From contig NZ_AP024652.1 of assembly GCF_019977315.1 (NCBI RefSeq), positions 3,596,001 through 3,660,000 on the forward strand: a DNA stretch of 64,000 nucleotides, read 5' to 3'. The notes beneath the pieces are model-generated. The model was not told the origin of the DNA, searched no databases, and was given only the letters and a program-made list of their open reading frames with translations. The stretch comes from Arthrobacter sp. StoSoilB22. Lineage in GTDB: Bacteria > Actinomycetota > Actinomycetes > Actinomycetales > Micrococcaceae. Below, piece by piece: positions 1-9,138 of the stretch (the first letter of the stretch is position 1; each line of letters begins with the position of its first letter). Made by a program: the position numbers and the translations under genes.

Positions 1-1
1 G

Positions 2-70
2 GTGTGGATCAGCGACGGAACTTTGGACGCAGCGGAGATCGAGGACCTGGTAGGCAGCGTCAGGATGTAG
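2..70 (+). CDS. 3' end of an unidentified gene (truncated by window edge)
   Basis: An open frame enters from the left edge and stops at TAG 68-70. It encodes about 22 residues rich in Asp, Glu and Ala and ending in VGSVRM. Third codon positions are mostly G or C, as in the neighbouring genes, and the stop is followed by a hairpin, so it looks like a genuine C-terminus. Too little remains to name the family. Confidence 0.45.
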   Translation: MWISDGTLDAAEIEDLVGSVRM

Positions 71-75
71 CGCGC

Positions 76-118
76 TTGTCCGTCCTCGTCACTTTTCATC
101 AACAGGGAGGACGGACAA
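76..118. terminator. Hairpin between convergent genes
   Basis: TTGTCCGTCCTC (76-87) pairs perfectly with GAGGACGGACAA (107-118) across a 19-base loop. It lies between the truncated plus-strand gene and the minus-strand MFS gene. Neither side has a long T tract, so it is a likely but not textbook bidirectional terminator. Confidence 0.5.
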
Positions 119-139
119 AAGCCGGCTTGTGGGGGGTGG

Positions 140-1414
140 CTAGGCGCGCCGGCGAGCCGAGTAGAGCCACAGCAGCAAGCCAATCACTGCCGCCGACACC
201 ATGCCCAGTGCGCCCGTGACAACCAGTCCCGTGCGGACCCCAAAGTCTTCTGTAAGCCAGCCGGCCAGCAAACCGCCCAAAGCATGGCCACCCAGCAGGA
301 GCGGGAAATACAGGGCCAGAACCCTGCCACGCACGCTGGCGCCGGCCTCGAGCTGCACCGCCGTTGCCGCGCTCGTGAGGAACACCAGGGTCATGAAACC
401 CACCACAATGAGCATCACCACAAACCACTCCTGGGTGGGCATCACGGCAGCGAGGGCTTGCGTCAAGCCGAAAAGCCCGGCGCTGGCCACAATCCCTTTT
501 CGTCCAAAGCGTTTGATGCGCGTGGCCACCAGCGCACCTGCCAGTGCGCCCAAGGCGCTGACGGTATTGAAGAGCCCAAAGCCTGCGGGACCGCTATGCC
601 ACACTCCGTCAGCGAACGCGGCGAGGACTACGGGCCCGTTCATGCCAAAGGCACCCAGTAAGCCCGCAAGCAGCATGGTCAGCAGCAGGGGCGGACGAGC
701 GATGACGAAGCGGAAACCGGCCAGGATCTGGCCGCGCCGGGCACCCGGCTCAGTGGGCGGGTGAGAATGGTGCAGTTCGCCGGGCCTGATGGAGGCGATC
801 ATCACCAGGACCGAAACCCCTATCAAAGCGTTGGCCGCGAAAGCCGCTGCTGAACCGGCCTGGGCAATGACTACCCCTGCCAGAGCGGGGCCTGCCATGG
901 CCCCCAACTGCCCTATTGCGCTGTTGAGGCCGATTGCGGCGGGCAGTCCGGCGTCGCCCACTACCTCGTTGACAAAGACCTGCCGTGCCGGTCCATCGAT
1001 CGCACTGGTGATTCCCAGGGCTATGCAGGACGCATAGACCACCCAGACGTCCGTGCCGCCCGTCGCGTTCCACACAGCCAAAGCTGCGGCCAGCAACGCG
1101 GCGACGGACTGGCAAACCAGAAGGATGCGGCGTTTAGGGAACAGGTCCACCAGCACTCCGCTGATTGGACCCACCACCAGCATGGGCAGGAATTGAAGGG
1201 CAACGGCGACACCAACGGCAGCTGGGCTGCCCGTGAGCTGCAGCACCAGCCAGTCCTGGGCGAGGCGTTGCATCCATACCCCGCCACTCCCTACAAGGGA
1301 GAGAGTGACGAAGATCCGGTAGTTGTGGTGTCTCAGCGGGTAATGCCAGCTGTCCGTGGAGCGGGCTCGCGGTGTGGAGGATTTGGGGCGCAGTGGGAAC
1401 GGGCGCGGCGACAC
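140..1414 (-). CDS. MFS transporter, EntS/MFS_3-like
   Basis: A 424-residue integral membrane protein with about a dozen hydrophobic segments after a basic, Pro-rich N-terminus. The loop VDLFPKRR between early helices matches the conserved MFS motif A region, and the stretch SAIDGPARQVFVNEVV is typical of the MFS_3 (enterobactin-exporter-like) group. The substrate cannot be told from sequence; drug or siderophore export is usual for the group. The chosen GTG start (1414) has no clear ribosome site, so the true start may differ by some codons. It lies downstream of the ABC importer genes on the same strand, but a palindromic element separates them, so it may be transcribed separately. Confidence 0.8.
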   Translation of the reverse strand: MSPRPFPLRPKSSTPRARSTDSWHYPLRHHNYRIFVTLSLVGSGGVWMQRLAQDWLVLQLTGSPAAVGVAVALQFLPMLVVGPISGVLVDLFPKRRILLVCQSVAALLAAALAVWNATGGTDVWVVYASCIALGITSAIDGPARQVFVNEVVGDAGLPAAIGLNSAIGQLGAMAGPALAGVVIAQAGSAAAFAANALIGVSVLVMIASIRPGELHHSHPPTEPGARRGQILAGFRFVIARPPLLLTMLLAGLLGAFGMNGPVVLAAFADGVWHSGPAGFGLFNTVSALGALAGALVATRIKRFGRKGIVASAGLFGLTQALAAVMPTQEWFVVMLIVVGFMTLVFLTSAATAVQLEAGASVRGRVLALYFPLLLGGHALGGLLAGWLTEDFGVRTGLVVTGALGMVSAAVIGLLLWLYSARRRA

Positions 1415-1457
1415 GGAGTGTTCTGCTCGATTCAGCGGTTCGGGACGGATTCTTGTG

Positions 1458-1520
1458 GAGTTTTTGTACAGCTGATGCCCCTAAGGGCGCTCCTAAAGGG
1501 CATTAGGTGTACAAAAACTC
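1458..1520. repeat. 62-bp palindromic element, copy A
   Basis: The outer arms GAGTTTTTGTACA (1458-1470) and TGTACAAAAACTC (1508-1520) are perfect inverted repeats. The inner part (CTGATGCCCCTAAG against CCTAAAGGGCATTAG) also pairs, so the whole element folds into one long hairpin with T tracts reading out on both strands. The outer arm overlaps the TGA stop of the minus-strand gene at 1519. A diverged second copy sits at 31144-31206 in the same position relative to the proC stop. It probably acts as a terminator and may be a mobile REP-like palindrome. Confidence 0.8.
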
Positions 1521-2169
1521 AGCGATTGGCGCGGATTTTGATGGCGGCAGCGGCCAGAACCAGGGTCCCGGGGACGATCACGAACAGGGCCTGCAGCATC
1601 CACACGAAGACGACGGCCATAAAGACGGCGGCAAGCAACAACAGCGAGCCAGTCCAGTCCCGCAGCGAGTCGGCCTTGGCGTTGGCATAGGCGGCAGCCC
1701 AGCGTTGCGGGCCGGGAACGTCGGCGGATTGTTGGTCGGCGTCGCCGCTCCAAGTCACGCTCCCGCTCCAGTTGGCAGCGATACGCAGGAACAGCACGGC
1801 GCCGGCCGCAGCCAGGATCAGCGTGGCGGGCAGGATCGCTGCCCGGCCGGGCAGTTGACCGACCAGGGCGAGCAACAGGTTCAGGACAATCACGACGGCG
1901 GCTGCCGCCGTCGTGATGCCGATCTTCCAACTGCCGGGCAGCGCACGGCGGAAATTGCCCCACAGGCTTCGCAGGGAATCGTCCCTGCCGCTGAGGTGCC
2001 TTTCCAGGTGCGCGACGCCGGCCGCGTAGGCAGCCGGCGCCGTCACCAACGGCACGGAAAGGAGGAGCACGATGACTCCCGCCAGGATGGTCTCGGCAAA
2101 GAGGGCAAAACGGTTGACCGGAATCCCGGGGTTCCCCGAGGACTTTCCTGTGGCGTTCATAGTGCTCAT
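1519..2169 (-). CDS. DUF624/YesL-like membrane protein of a sugar ABC operon
   Basis: A 216-residue membrane protein with about five hydrophobic segments: two N-terminal, two in the middle around residues 85-130, and one near the C-terminus. Size, topology and position behind two CUT1 permeases match the YesL/DUF624 family, small proteins of unknown role found in oligosaccharide importer operons. The ATG at 2169 has a GGAG site about 10 bases upstream and lies 13 bases after the preceding permease, so it is probably the last gene of that operon. The family call rests on context and general features, not on a diagnostic motif. Confidence 0.6.
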   Translation of the reverse strand: MSTMNATGKSSGNPGIPVNRFALFAETILAGVIVLLLSVPLVTAPAAYAAGVAHLERHLSGRDDSLRSLWGNFRRALPGSWKIGITTAAAAVVIVLNLLLALVGQLPGRAAILPATLILAAAGAVLFLRIAANWSGSVTWSGDADQQSADVPGPQRWAAAYANAKADSLRDWTGSLLLLAAVFMAVVFVWMLQALFVIVPGTLVLAAAAIKIRANR

Positions 2170-2182
2170 TCTCTGCTACTCC

Positions 2183-3106
2183 TTAACCCTTGAGACCCTG
2201 GGTTGAGACGCCTTCGACGATGTAGCGCTGGAAGACCAGGAAGAAGACCAGCACGGGCAGGAGCGCCAGGACGGACATGGCGATCATGGCTCCGTAGTCC
2301 GAGCTCTGGGTCTGGTCCACGAAGAGCCGCAGCGCCAGGGGTAGCGGGTATTTGTCCGGAGTGTTCAGGTAGAGCAGCGGGCCCAGGAAGTCGTTCCAGC
2401 TCCAGATGAAGGAGAAGATGGAGGTGGAGATCAGGGCCGGTTTCATCAGCGGGAGCATGATGGACCCGAAGATCCGGACGTGTCCGGCGCCGTCGATGCG
2501 GGCGGCTTCGTCCAGTTCGGCCGGGAGGCCGCGCATGAACTGGACCATGAGGAACACGAAGAATGCGTCCGCGGCGAGGAACTTGCCGATCAGCAGCGGC
2601 ACGTAGGTGTCCACGAGGCCAAGCTGCTGGAACACGATGTACTGCGGGATGATGACCACGTGGAAGGGCAGCAGCAGAGTGGCGATCATCATGCCGAAGA
2701 ACAGTCCACGGCCGGGGAAATTGATCCGGGCGAAGGCGTAAGCGGAAATGGACGCCGAGAGGACCGTGCCGACGACAGCTCCGACGGCCAGGATCAGCGA
2801 GTTGGTGAAGAACGTCAGGGTGGAGACCCCGCCGATGCCTTCCATGGCCGTTGCGAAGTTATCGAAGCTGAAATTGTTGGACCACAGCGCGTTGTTGGCG
2901 CCGCCGATCTCCGAGTTCGGCTTGAACGCCGCGGAGATCATCCACAGGGCCGGGTAGAGGACCATCGCCACCAAGCCCAGGGCCACGATGTGGAAGATGG
3001 TGCTCTTGATCCGTTTGACCGTGGTGGATTCGGACTTCGGGTTATAGACCGGCGCCGGGGTGGTTGTTGTTGGTTGGTTCTGGGTGGGGGTTGCCATGGT
3101 TGTCAC
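2183..3106 (-). CDS. Sugar ABC transporter permease, MalG type (system 1)
   Basis: A 307-residue inner-membrane permease of the CUT1 (MalG-like) class. The EAA loop that docks the ATPase is visible as ELDEAARIDGAGHVRIFGSI near residue 200, followed by the usual LPLMKPAL. Six hydrophobic segments follow a short hydrophilic N-terminus. The GTG start overlaps the stop of the partner permease in a GTGA junction, which implies translational coupling; an internal ATG three codons later is the alternative. It should form the translocation channel with the neighbouring MalF-type protein. No ATPase gene is nearby. Confidence 0.9.
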   Translation of the reverse strand: MTTMATPTQNQPTTTTPAPVYNPKSESTTVKRIKSTIFHIVALGLVAMVLYPALWMISAAFKPNSEIGGANNALWSNNFSFDNFATAMEGIGGVSTLTFFTNSLILAVGAVVGTVLSASISAYAFARINFPGRGLFFGMMIATLLLPFHVVIIPQYIVFQQLGLVDTYVPLLIGKFLAADAFFVFLMVQFMRGLPAELDEAARIDGAGHVRIFGSIMLPLMKPALISTSIFSFIWSWNDFLGPLLYLNTPDKYPLPLALRLFVDQTQSSDYGAMIAMSVLALLPVLVFFLVFQRYIVEGVSTQGLKG

Positions 3107-4053
3107 TTTGCATCACCGCTGTAGTGGACCCAGGACTTGGAGGTCTTGAAGAAGATCAGCGTGATGATGCCGACCACGATCACCAGGAGCCAGGCCATCG
3201 CCGAGGCGTAGCCCATCCGGAAATCGGAGAAACCGCGCAAGTACAGGTAGAGGGTGTAGAAGAGGGTGGATCCTGCCGGGCCGCCTTCACCGTTGGAGAT
3301 GATGTAGGCCGAGGCGAAGATCTGGAACGCGTGGATGGTTTCCATCAACAGGTTGAAGAAGATCACCGGGGAGAGCATGGGCCAGGTAATGTTCATGAAC
3401 TTCCGGACCGGGCCGGCGCCGTCCATCGAGGCTGCTTCGTATAGGTCGGCAGGGATCTGCTTGAGGCCGGCCAGAAAGATGACCATCGGGGCGCCGAACT
3501 GCCAGACGGTCAGCAGGATCATCATGCCCATGGTCATGTTGGGGTTGCCCACCCAACCGCCGAGGTTGATCCCGAAGAAGGACAGGCCTTGGTCTACGGG
3601 GCCGGAATCGCCGAACATGGCTTTCCAGACAATCGCGATGGACACCGACGCGCCGATCAGGGACGGGGCGTAGAACGAGGACCGGTAGAAGCCCTGGCCT
3701 TTGCGTTTGCTGTTGAGCAGCATCGCGATCGCCAACGCCGCCGCGAGCTTCAGCGGAGTACCGAAGACCACGTACTGCATGGTCACGCCCACCGACTGCA
3801 GGAACCGTTCGTCCTGGAAGAGGCTGACGTAGTTATCGAAGCCGATCCACTTGGGGGCATCGAAGAGGTTGTAGTTGGTGAAGGAAAGGTACAGCGAGGA
3901 AATCATCGGGCCTACGGTCAGGGCGATAAATCCCAGCAGCCAGGGCAACAGGAACGTGTAGCCGGCGCGGGCGTCCGCCCCGCGCCGGCGCGATTTACGC
4001 GGCGGCGTGGGAGCGGAAGCGGTGCGCCTGCTCAGGGTTGGGCTTTGAGTCAC
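3103..4053 (-). CDS. Sugar ABC transporter permease, MalF type (system 1)
   Basis: A 316-residue CUT1 permease. After a basic, Arg-rich cytoplasmic N-terminus come six membrane segments. The EAA loop reads DLYEAASMDGAGPVRKFMNI near residue 210. It lies 30 bases downstream of the binding-protein gene and overlaps the next permease by four bases, so binding protein, MalF, MalG and the DUF624-like gene read as one operon. The GTG start at 4053 has only a weak GGA site upstream. Confidence 0.9.
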   Translation of the reverse strand: MTQSPTLSRRTASAPTPPRKSRRRGADARAGYTFLLPWLLGFIALTVGPMISSLYLSFTNYNLFDAPKWIGFDNYVSLFQDERFLQSVGVTMQYVVFGTPLKLAAALAIAMLLNSKRKGQGFYRSSFYAPSLIGASVSIAIVWKAMFGDSGPVDQGLSFFGINLGGWVGNPNMTMGMMILLTVWQFGAPMVIFLAGLKQIPADLYEAASMDGAGPVRKFMNITWPMLSPVIFFNLLMETIHAFQIFASAYIISNGEGGPAGSTLFYTLYLYLRGFSDFRMGYASAMAWLLVIVVGIITLIFFKTSKSWVHYSGDAK

Positions 4054-4083
4054 AGGATCAGTCCGTCAGTTATGAAGCCTGTA

Positions 4084-5370
4084 TCAGGCGTTCTGCTTGA
4101 TGAGGTCTTCGGCTTCCTTGAACCACGCATCAACTGCGCCGTCCACGGTGAGCTTGCCGTAGTTGAGGTCCTGGGTGACGCGCTTGAACGTGGACTCCAG
4201 GGTGCCGAAACCGACGATGGGCGGCTCGGGGGCGTCCTTGAGGTACTTCTCGATGGACTTCTCGTAATCCACCACGAGCTTGTCCGTGCCGTCGAACGTG
4301 GTGCCGTCGCGTTGGGTCTTGGACGCAGGAACACCGCGGGAGGTCTTGAAGATCTGGCCCACCTCGGGATCGTTGACCATGAAGTCAATGAAGCGGGCGG
4401 CAGCATCCTTGTACTTGGTCTTGGCGCTGGCCACCATGAGCATGGACGGCTTGAGGAACAGGCCCAGGTTGTCCGGGTCATCCGACGGGACAGGAACCAG
4501 CTTGAGTTCCTTGGCACCGCTGTCAGCGAGGTAGCCGGCCATGAAGTTGTCCCACGTAACTTCCGTGGCAGTGACATTGGATCCGAACGGGGACTTGGGC
4601 AGCAACTGGGTGGCCTTGTCTTCGCCAACAATTGCCCCGGTACCGCGCAGGTCCGCGGTAAGGTTCCACCACTTCTTCAGATCGTCCTTGGAGAACCCAA
4701 GCTTGCCGTCCTCGGTGAAGGCCTGGATGTTGTTCTGACGCAGCCAGATGTTGAAGTTCCACCAAATGCCGGTGTAGTCGGTGCCACCGAACAACGTGCC
4801 GTTGCCCTTGGCGCCAACCTCGGCCAGGAAGGTGTTGAATTCTTTGTAGTTCCAGGTGCCATCGGGCTCTGCGATTCCCAAGGAAGCGAGTTTGGCGGGA
4901 TCGTAGTAGACCGCGAAGGCGTTGGTGCTGGTGGGGATGCCGTAGGTCTTGCCGCGGATCTGGCCCGAGGGAAGGAGCGACTTGTCGAATGCGTCCGTGT
5001 TGATCTTGACGGTGCCAAGGTCCAGGAGCTGGTTCCGCTGACCGTAGTCACGCAGGTAGGAGAGGTCCCACTGCATCACGTCCGGCAGGCCACCACCGGC
5101 GGCTTCGGTGGCACGCTTCTGCCAGTAGCCTGCGAAGTCGGAGAAGTTGCCGTTGACCTTGATGTCCGGATTCTTGGACTCGAAGAGCGCAATGGCTTTG
5201 CGGGTGCGTTCAGCACGGTCATCGTTACCCCACCAGGTGTAGGTGATGGTGACGGGGTTCTCCGCGGAACCCGTCTGTCCTGCCGTTGAGGATTGGCCAC
5301 AAGCGGACAGGAACGCGGCAGATGCGGTGCCCAGAGCCACCGTGGTGAGGAATTTCCTTCTATCGAACAT
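4084..5370 (-). CDS. Extracellular sugar-binding lipoprotein (system 1)
   Basis: A 428-residue family 1 solute-binding protein that captures an oligosaccharide for the two downstream permeases. The N-terminus MFDRRKFLTT followed by a hydrophobic stretch and LSACG combines a twin-arginine-like signal (RRxFL) with a lipobox, so it is probably a Tat-exported lipoprotein. The mature part has the ITYTWWGNDDRAERT and PDIKVNG features of CUT1 binding proteins. The start at 5370 is set by an AAGGAGG site five bases upstream; an ORF start nine codons earlier lacks one. It diverges from the GH42 gene across a region with a LacI-type operator, which suggests a beta-galactoside ligand. Confidence 0.92.
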   Translation of the reverse strand: MFDRRKFLTTVALGTASAAFLSACGQSSTAGQTGSAENPVTITYTWWGNDDRAERTRKAIALFESKNPDIKVNGNFSDFAGYWQKRATEAAGGGLPDVMQWDLSYLRDYGQRNQLLDLGTVKINTDAFDKSLLPSGQIRGKTYGIPTSTNAFAVYYDPAKLASLGIAEPDGTWNYKEFNTFLAEVGAKGNGTLFGGTDYTGIWWNFNIWLRQNNIQAFTEDGKLGFSKDDLKKWWNLTADLRGTGAIVGEDKATQLLPKSPFGSNVTATEVTWDNFMAGYLADSGAKELKLVPVPSDDPDNLGLFLKPSMLMVASAKTKYKDAAARFIDFMVNDPEVGQIFKTSRGVPASKTQRDGTTFDGTDKLVVDYEKSIEKYLKDAPEPPIVGFGTLESTFKRVTQDLNYGKLTVDGAVDAWFKEAEDLIKQNA

Positions 5371-5476
5371 AAGAGCCTCCTTGCTCAGTTGGTGCAAGCT
5401 TCCGAGTTCTCTACAACGTGGCAGTGACTTCGCTTACACTCCTTCTGAATCGATACAATATCCCTAATGGCGGATC

Positions 5477-5494
5477 TGGGCAAGCGTTTTCCAA
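5477..5494. promoter_or_regulatory. LacI-type operator, site 1
   Basis: TGGGCAAGCGTTTTCCAA matches the 18-bp palindrome found at four other promoters in the window. It lies between the divergent binding-protein gene (5370) and the GH42 gene (5577), so it can control both. It is the most degenerate of the five, with six of nine base pairs symmetrical. Confidence 0.65.
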
Positions 5495-5576
5495 AGATCG
5501 CAATTTGACCGGTACGCTGCATTCATACCTTCAGTACCTCCAGTACCAGCACGGCCCACCTGACGAAGGAGTCCCC

Positions 5577-7613
5577 TTGACTTCCCCCGAAATCCCACGC
5601 AGTCCATCCGTCTGGAACAGCATCGACGGACTCGCTTACGGCGGCGACTACAACCCCGAGCAGTGGCCGGAGGACATCCGGCTTGAGGACATTGAGCTCA
5701 TGAAGGAAGCCGGGGTCAACTTCCTCAGCGTCGGCATTTTCTCCTGGGGGCTCCTGGAGCCCACTGAAGGGAACTACGACTTCGGCTGGTTGGACGATGT
5801 CATGGACAACCTCCACGGAGCCGGAATTAAGGTGGCCCTGGCAACCGCCACAGCCTCTCCCCCTGCCTGGCTGGCCCGCAAATATCCCGAGATCCTGCCC
5901 GTCACTGCGGAAGGAGTCAGGCTGGAACGGGGCTCGCGACGCCACTACACGCCGTCGTCATCCGTGTACCGCAGGTACGCCACCGCCATGACGCGGGTCA
6001 TCGCCGAACGCTACAAAAACCACCCGGCCCTGGCACTCTGGCACGTGGACAACGAGCTTGGCTGCCACGTTGGCGAGTTCCATGGCGAGGAAGACGCAAC
6101 CGCTTTCCGCGCTTGGCTGGAACGGCGCTACGGTTCCATCGAGGCCCTCAACGATGCCTGGGGTACGGCGTTCTGGTCCCAGCATTACGCATCGTTTGAC
6201 GAGATCATCCCGCCGGGCGCAGCTCCCACTACATTGAACCCTGGGCAACAGCTGGACTTCGCGCGCTTCAACTCCTGGGCCTTCATCGACTACTACCGCG
6301 AGCTGCTGGCCGTGATCCGTGACGTCACCCCCAACGTTCCGGCGACCACCAACTTCATGGTCTCCAGCGCCACCAAGGCCCTGGACTACTTCGATTGGTC
6401 CAAAGACATGGACGTGATCGCCAACGATCACTACCTCGTGGCCGCTGACCCGGAGCGGGAAATCGAACTCGCGTTCAGCGCGGACCTGACCCGCGGTGTA
6501 GCCGGCGGTGAGCCGTGGATCCTCATGGAACACTCGACGTCGGCGGTTAACTGGCAGCCGCACAACCAGCCCAAGATGCCCGGCGAAATGCTCCGGAATT
6601 CCCTGACGCATGTGGCCCGCGGCGCCGATGCCGTCATGTTCTTCCAGTGGCGCCAAAGCAAGGCCGGCTCGGAGAAGTTCCACTCCGCCATGGTCCCCCA
6701 CGGCGGCCGCGACACGCAGGTGTGGCGTAACGTGGTGGACCTCGGCGAGGCGCTGTCCAGGCTGGAACCTGTCAAAGGCTCCCGCGTGGACTCGCGGGTC
6801 GCGATCGTGTTCGACTACGAAGCCTGGTGGGCCTCCGAGCTGGACTCACACCCGAGCAATTCACTGAAGTATTTGGACACCATGCGGGCGTTCCACCGTT
6901 CCCTCTATAAGCGCGGGATCACCGCGGACTTCGTGCACCCGTCATCGGACATCTCCGGATATGACCTCATCCTGGTGTGCACGTTGTACGCCGTCACGGA
7001 TTCAGCGGCCGCCTCCATCGCGGCAGCCGCGGAGGGTGGCGCCACCGTGCTGATCAGCTACTTCAGCGGCATTGTTGATGAACGGGACCACGTTCGATTG
7101 GGCGGCTACCCGGGCGCTTTCCGTGAACTTTTGGGCGTTCGGGGTGAAGAATTCCACCCGCTCTTCCCCGGTACCTCGGTCACGTTGAGCGACGGCACGG
7201 TATTTGCCTCCGGAACAGTGGGATCCGTGTGGAGCGAGAACGTGCGTGCCGCCGGGGATACAGAAGTTCTGGCAGCCTTCGCCGACTACCCGCTCACCGA
7301 TGTCCCGGCCCTGACACGGCGAAGTGTGGGCACCGGTTCAGCCTGGTACCTCGCAACCCTCCCCGACCCCGAAGGCATCGACGCCCTTACCGCCCGGTTG
7401 ATGGACGAAGCAGGGGTGACACCCGTTGCTGAGGTTTCTTCCGGCGTCGAACTTATCCGACGGCGCGCCGCGGACGGCCGCGCCTTCCTGTTCGCCATCA
7501 ACCACAGCCGGGGGGACGTCACAGTGAAGGCCGACGGCGGCGAACTGCTCAGCGGCGAACGCTTCACTGGGGTGGTACCCGCCGGAGCCGTGGCCGTCAT
7601 CGCGGAAGACTGA
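5577..7613 (+). CDS. GH42 beta-galactosidase
   Basis: A 678-residue cytoplasmic glycoside hydrolase family 42 enzyme that releases galactose from beta-galactosides. The N-terminal barrel begins GLAYGGDYNPEQWPEDI, the family signature. The acid/base glutamate is in WHVDNELGC (E160) and the nucleophile in ILMEHSTS (E318). The central trimerisation domain and small C-terminal beta domain follow, and the length is normal. I chose the TTG at 5577 because GAAGGAG lies six bases upstream and homology starts there; an in-frame start at 5418 would add an unrelated tail. With no signal peptide, it should act on sugar brought in by the divergent importer. Confidence 0.95.
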   Translation: MTSPEIPRSPSVWNSIDGLAYGGDYNPEQWPEDIRLEDIELMKEAGVNFLSVGIFSWGLLEPTEGNYDFGWLDDVMDNLHGAGIKVALATATASPPAWLARKYPEILPVTAEGVRLERGSRRHYTPSSSVYRRYATAMTRVIAERYKNHPALALWHVDNELGCHVGEFHGEEDATAFRAWLERRYGSIEALNDAWGTAFWSQHYASFDEIIPPGAAPTTLNPGQQLDFARFNSWAFIDYYRELLAVIRDVTPNVPATTNFMVSSATKALDYFDWSKDMDVIANDHYLVAADPEREIELAFSADLTRGVAGGEPWILMEHSTSAVNWQPHNQPKMPGEMLRNSLTHVARGADAVMFFQWRQSKAGSEKFHSAMVPHGGRDTQVWRNVVDLGEALSRLEPVKGSRVDSRVAIVFDYEAWWASELDSHPSNSLKYLDTMRAFHRSLYKRGITADFVHPSSDISGYDLILVCTLYAVTDSAAASIAAAAEGGATVLISYFSGIVDERDHVRLGGYPGAFRELLGVRGEEFHPLFPGTSVTLSDGTVFASGTVGSVWSENVRAAGDTEVLAAFADYPLTDVPALTRRSVGTGSAWYLATLPDPEGIDALTARLMDEAGVTPVAEVSSGVELIRRRAADGRAFLFAINHSRGDVTVKADGGELLSGERFTGVVPAGAVAVIAED

Positions 7614-7637
7614 CCCAAGAAGGGACAGCACACGCAA

Positions 7638-7685
7638 AAACCGCGCCCCGGACGGATCACGAATGATTCGCCCGGGGCGCGGTTT
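7638..7685. terminator. Bidirectional terminator hairpin
   Basis: AAACCGCGCCCCGG (7638-7651) pairs with CCGGGGCGCGGTTT (7672-7685) across a 20-base loop. It lies exactly between the convergent GH42 and binding-protein genes. The A/T ends of the stem give T-rich tails on both strands. Confidence 0.85.
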
Positions 7686-7697
7686 ACGGTGCGAAAG

Positions 7698-9074
7698 CTA
7701 GCTGATGGCGGACTTCATTTCATCCACTGCCTTCTTGCCGGCTTCTTCGGTGGAAAGCCTGTTGAACAGGACCTCCGAGGTGTAGCGCTTGATGATCTCC
7801 TGAATGGCTCCCGCACCCTTCGGCGGTGCCGCCGGAGCCTCTCCAAGTTCGTCCTTGATCGCGTCAATGAAGCTGACAACCTTGACGTCGGCCTTGGCCA
7901 GCTTGGGAGCGATGGCCTCGCGGACCTCCGAGTTGGGGTACACGCCGCGGTCGGCCAGAAGTGCCTCGCCAGCCTTGACGTCGTTGGCCAGGAAGTTGAT
8001 GAACTTGGCCGTCTCTTCAGGGTGCTTGGTGCGTGATGATGCGGACCAGAACTGCGAAGCCTTGTACCAGAGCTTGGAGTCCTCAGCCTTGCCCGTCTTG
8101 GACGGGAAGCGCATGATCTGCAGTTCTCCGCCTGCAGCCTTCTCCAAGGCCGGAAGCTGGTTGGACCACCAGAAGGCCAAGCCGTTCTTACCCGTAGCCA
8201 GGCCACTCTGGTCCAGCGGGGCGGCCTCGGCTTCAACAACCTCGGACGCTGAGGGAACAGCCTTCTTCTCGCTGAGTTCCTTCAGGAAACCCCACCACTG
8301 GGCGATGTCCGAGGGCTCGAAGCCAAGCTTGCCGTCCTCGGTGTAGAGGGACTTGCCGTTCTGGCGGAGCCACACCCCGAGGGAAGCTTCATCCGTACCA
8401 TAAGCGGCTGCGCCGTAGGTGCCCTTGGGCGACTTGGCCGTGATCTCGGCGGCGACGCGCTCGAAGTCTTCCCACGTCCAGGTCTTGTCATCGGGGATAG
8501 CGACTCCGGCAGCCTCGAACACTGCCGGGTTGGCCAGGATAGTGGCGGCGTTGATGCCGGCAGCGATACCGGTCAGGCCGTCCTCGCCCTGTCCGGCTTC
8601 CAGCGCGGCCTTGTCGAGCTTTGAGGTATCGATCTGATATTTGGAGAGGTCCAGCAAGGCTCCGCGGGTGGAGTACTCGGTGATATACTTCTCGTCCATT
8701 TGGATGATGTCCGGGGCGTCATTAGCTGCCACCTGCGTAGCCAGCTTGTCCCAGTAGCCACTCCAGTCGCCATACTCCGGCTTGATCTTGATGTTGGGAT
8801 TCTCGGCCTCGAAGGCAGCGATGGCAGCCTGCGTCACCTGGGCGCGCTTGTCGCTGCCCCACCAGGAGAAGCGCAACTCCACCTTGCCGTCAGCACTCTT
8901 GGCCTCCGATCCCCCGCCGCCGCAAGCGGTGAGGGCAAGAACTGCAGCAGCTGTTGCTGCCACCAGGGCTGAGGCACGAACTCTACGCCTTGCTTTGGGG
9001 GCCTGGGCCTTGAGGGCTGGGGTTCCCGACTCTTCTGCGGGGGCGACTGCTTCACCCTTGGGATGTACCGGCAC
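7698..9074 (-). CDS. Extracellular sugar-binding lipoprotein (system 2)
   Basis: A 458-residue CUT1 solute-binding protein. A long hydrophilic, Arg-rich N-terminus (about 30 residues) precedes the hydrophobic signal segment and the lipobox LTACGG near residue 50. The mature start resembles system 1 (LRFSWWGSDKRAQVT, then IKIKPEYGDWSGYWDKLATQ), so the two binding proteins are paralogues. The GTG start at 9074 has GGAG six bases upstream. A terminator separates it from the system 2 permeases, so it is transcribed alone from a promoter bearing a LacI-type operator. That arrangement could let it be made in excess over the permeases. Confidence 0.92.
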   Translation of the reverse strand: MPVHPKGEAVAPAEESGTPALKAQAPKARRRVRASALVAATAAAVLALTACGGGGSEAKSADGKVELRFSWWGSDKRAQVTQAAIAAFEAENPNIKIKPEYGDWSGYWDKLATQVAANDAPDIIQMDEKYITEYSTRGALLDLSKYQIDTSKLDKAALEAGQGEDGLTGIAAGINAATILANPAVFEAAGVAIPDDKTWTWEDFERVAAEITAKSPKGTYGAAAYGTDEASLGVWLRQNGKSLYTEDGKLGFEPSDIAQWWGFLKELSEKKAVPSASEVVEAEAAPLDQSGLATGKNGLAFWWSNQLPALEKAAGGELQIMRFPSKTGKAEDSKLWYKASQFWSASSRTKHPEETAKFINFLANDVKAGEALLADRGVYPNSEVREAIAPKLAKADVKVVSFIDAIKDELGEAPAAPPKGAGAIQEIIKRYTSEVLFNRLSTEEAGKKAVDEMKSAIS

Positions 9075-9108
9075 TGTTGTCTCCGATCTTCATTGATCCT
9101 GATGCGAT

Positions 9109-9126
9109 TGGGAAAGCGTTTTCTTA
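9109..9126. promoter_or_regulatory. LacI-type operator, site 2
   Basis: TGGGAAAGCGTTTTCTTA lies 35 bases upstream of the binding-protein GTG. On the minus strand it follows a plausible promoter: TTGTAA, 17 bases, TATCAT. Binding of a LacI repressor just downstream of that -10 would block transcription. Confidence 0.75.
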
Positions 9127-9138
9127 CTGAATATTATG

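Noticed and set aside
3589..5289. Long plus-strand open frame (566 codons) over the importer 1 genes
   Set aside because: It is antisense to the well-supported binding-protein and permease genes, has no family features, and arises from high-GC codon bias.
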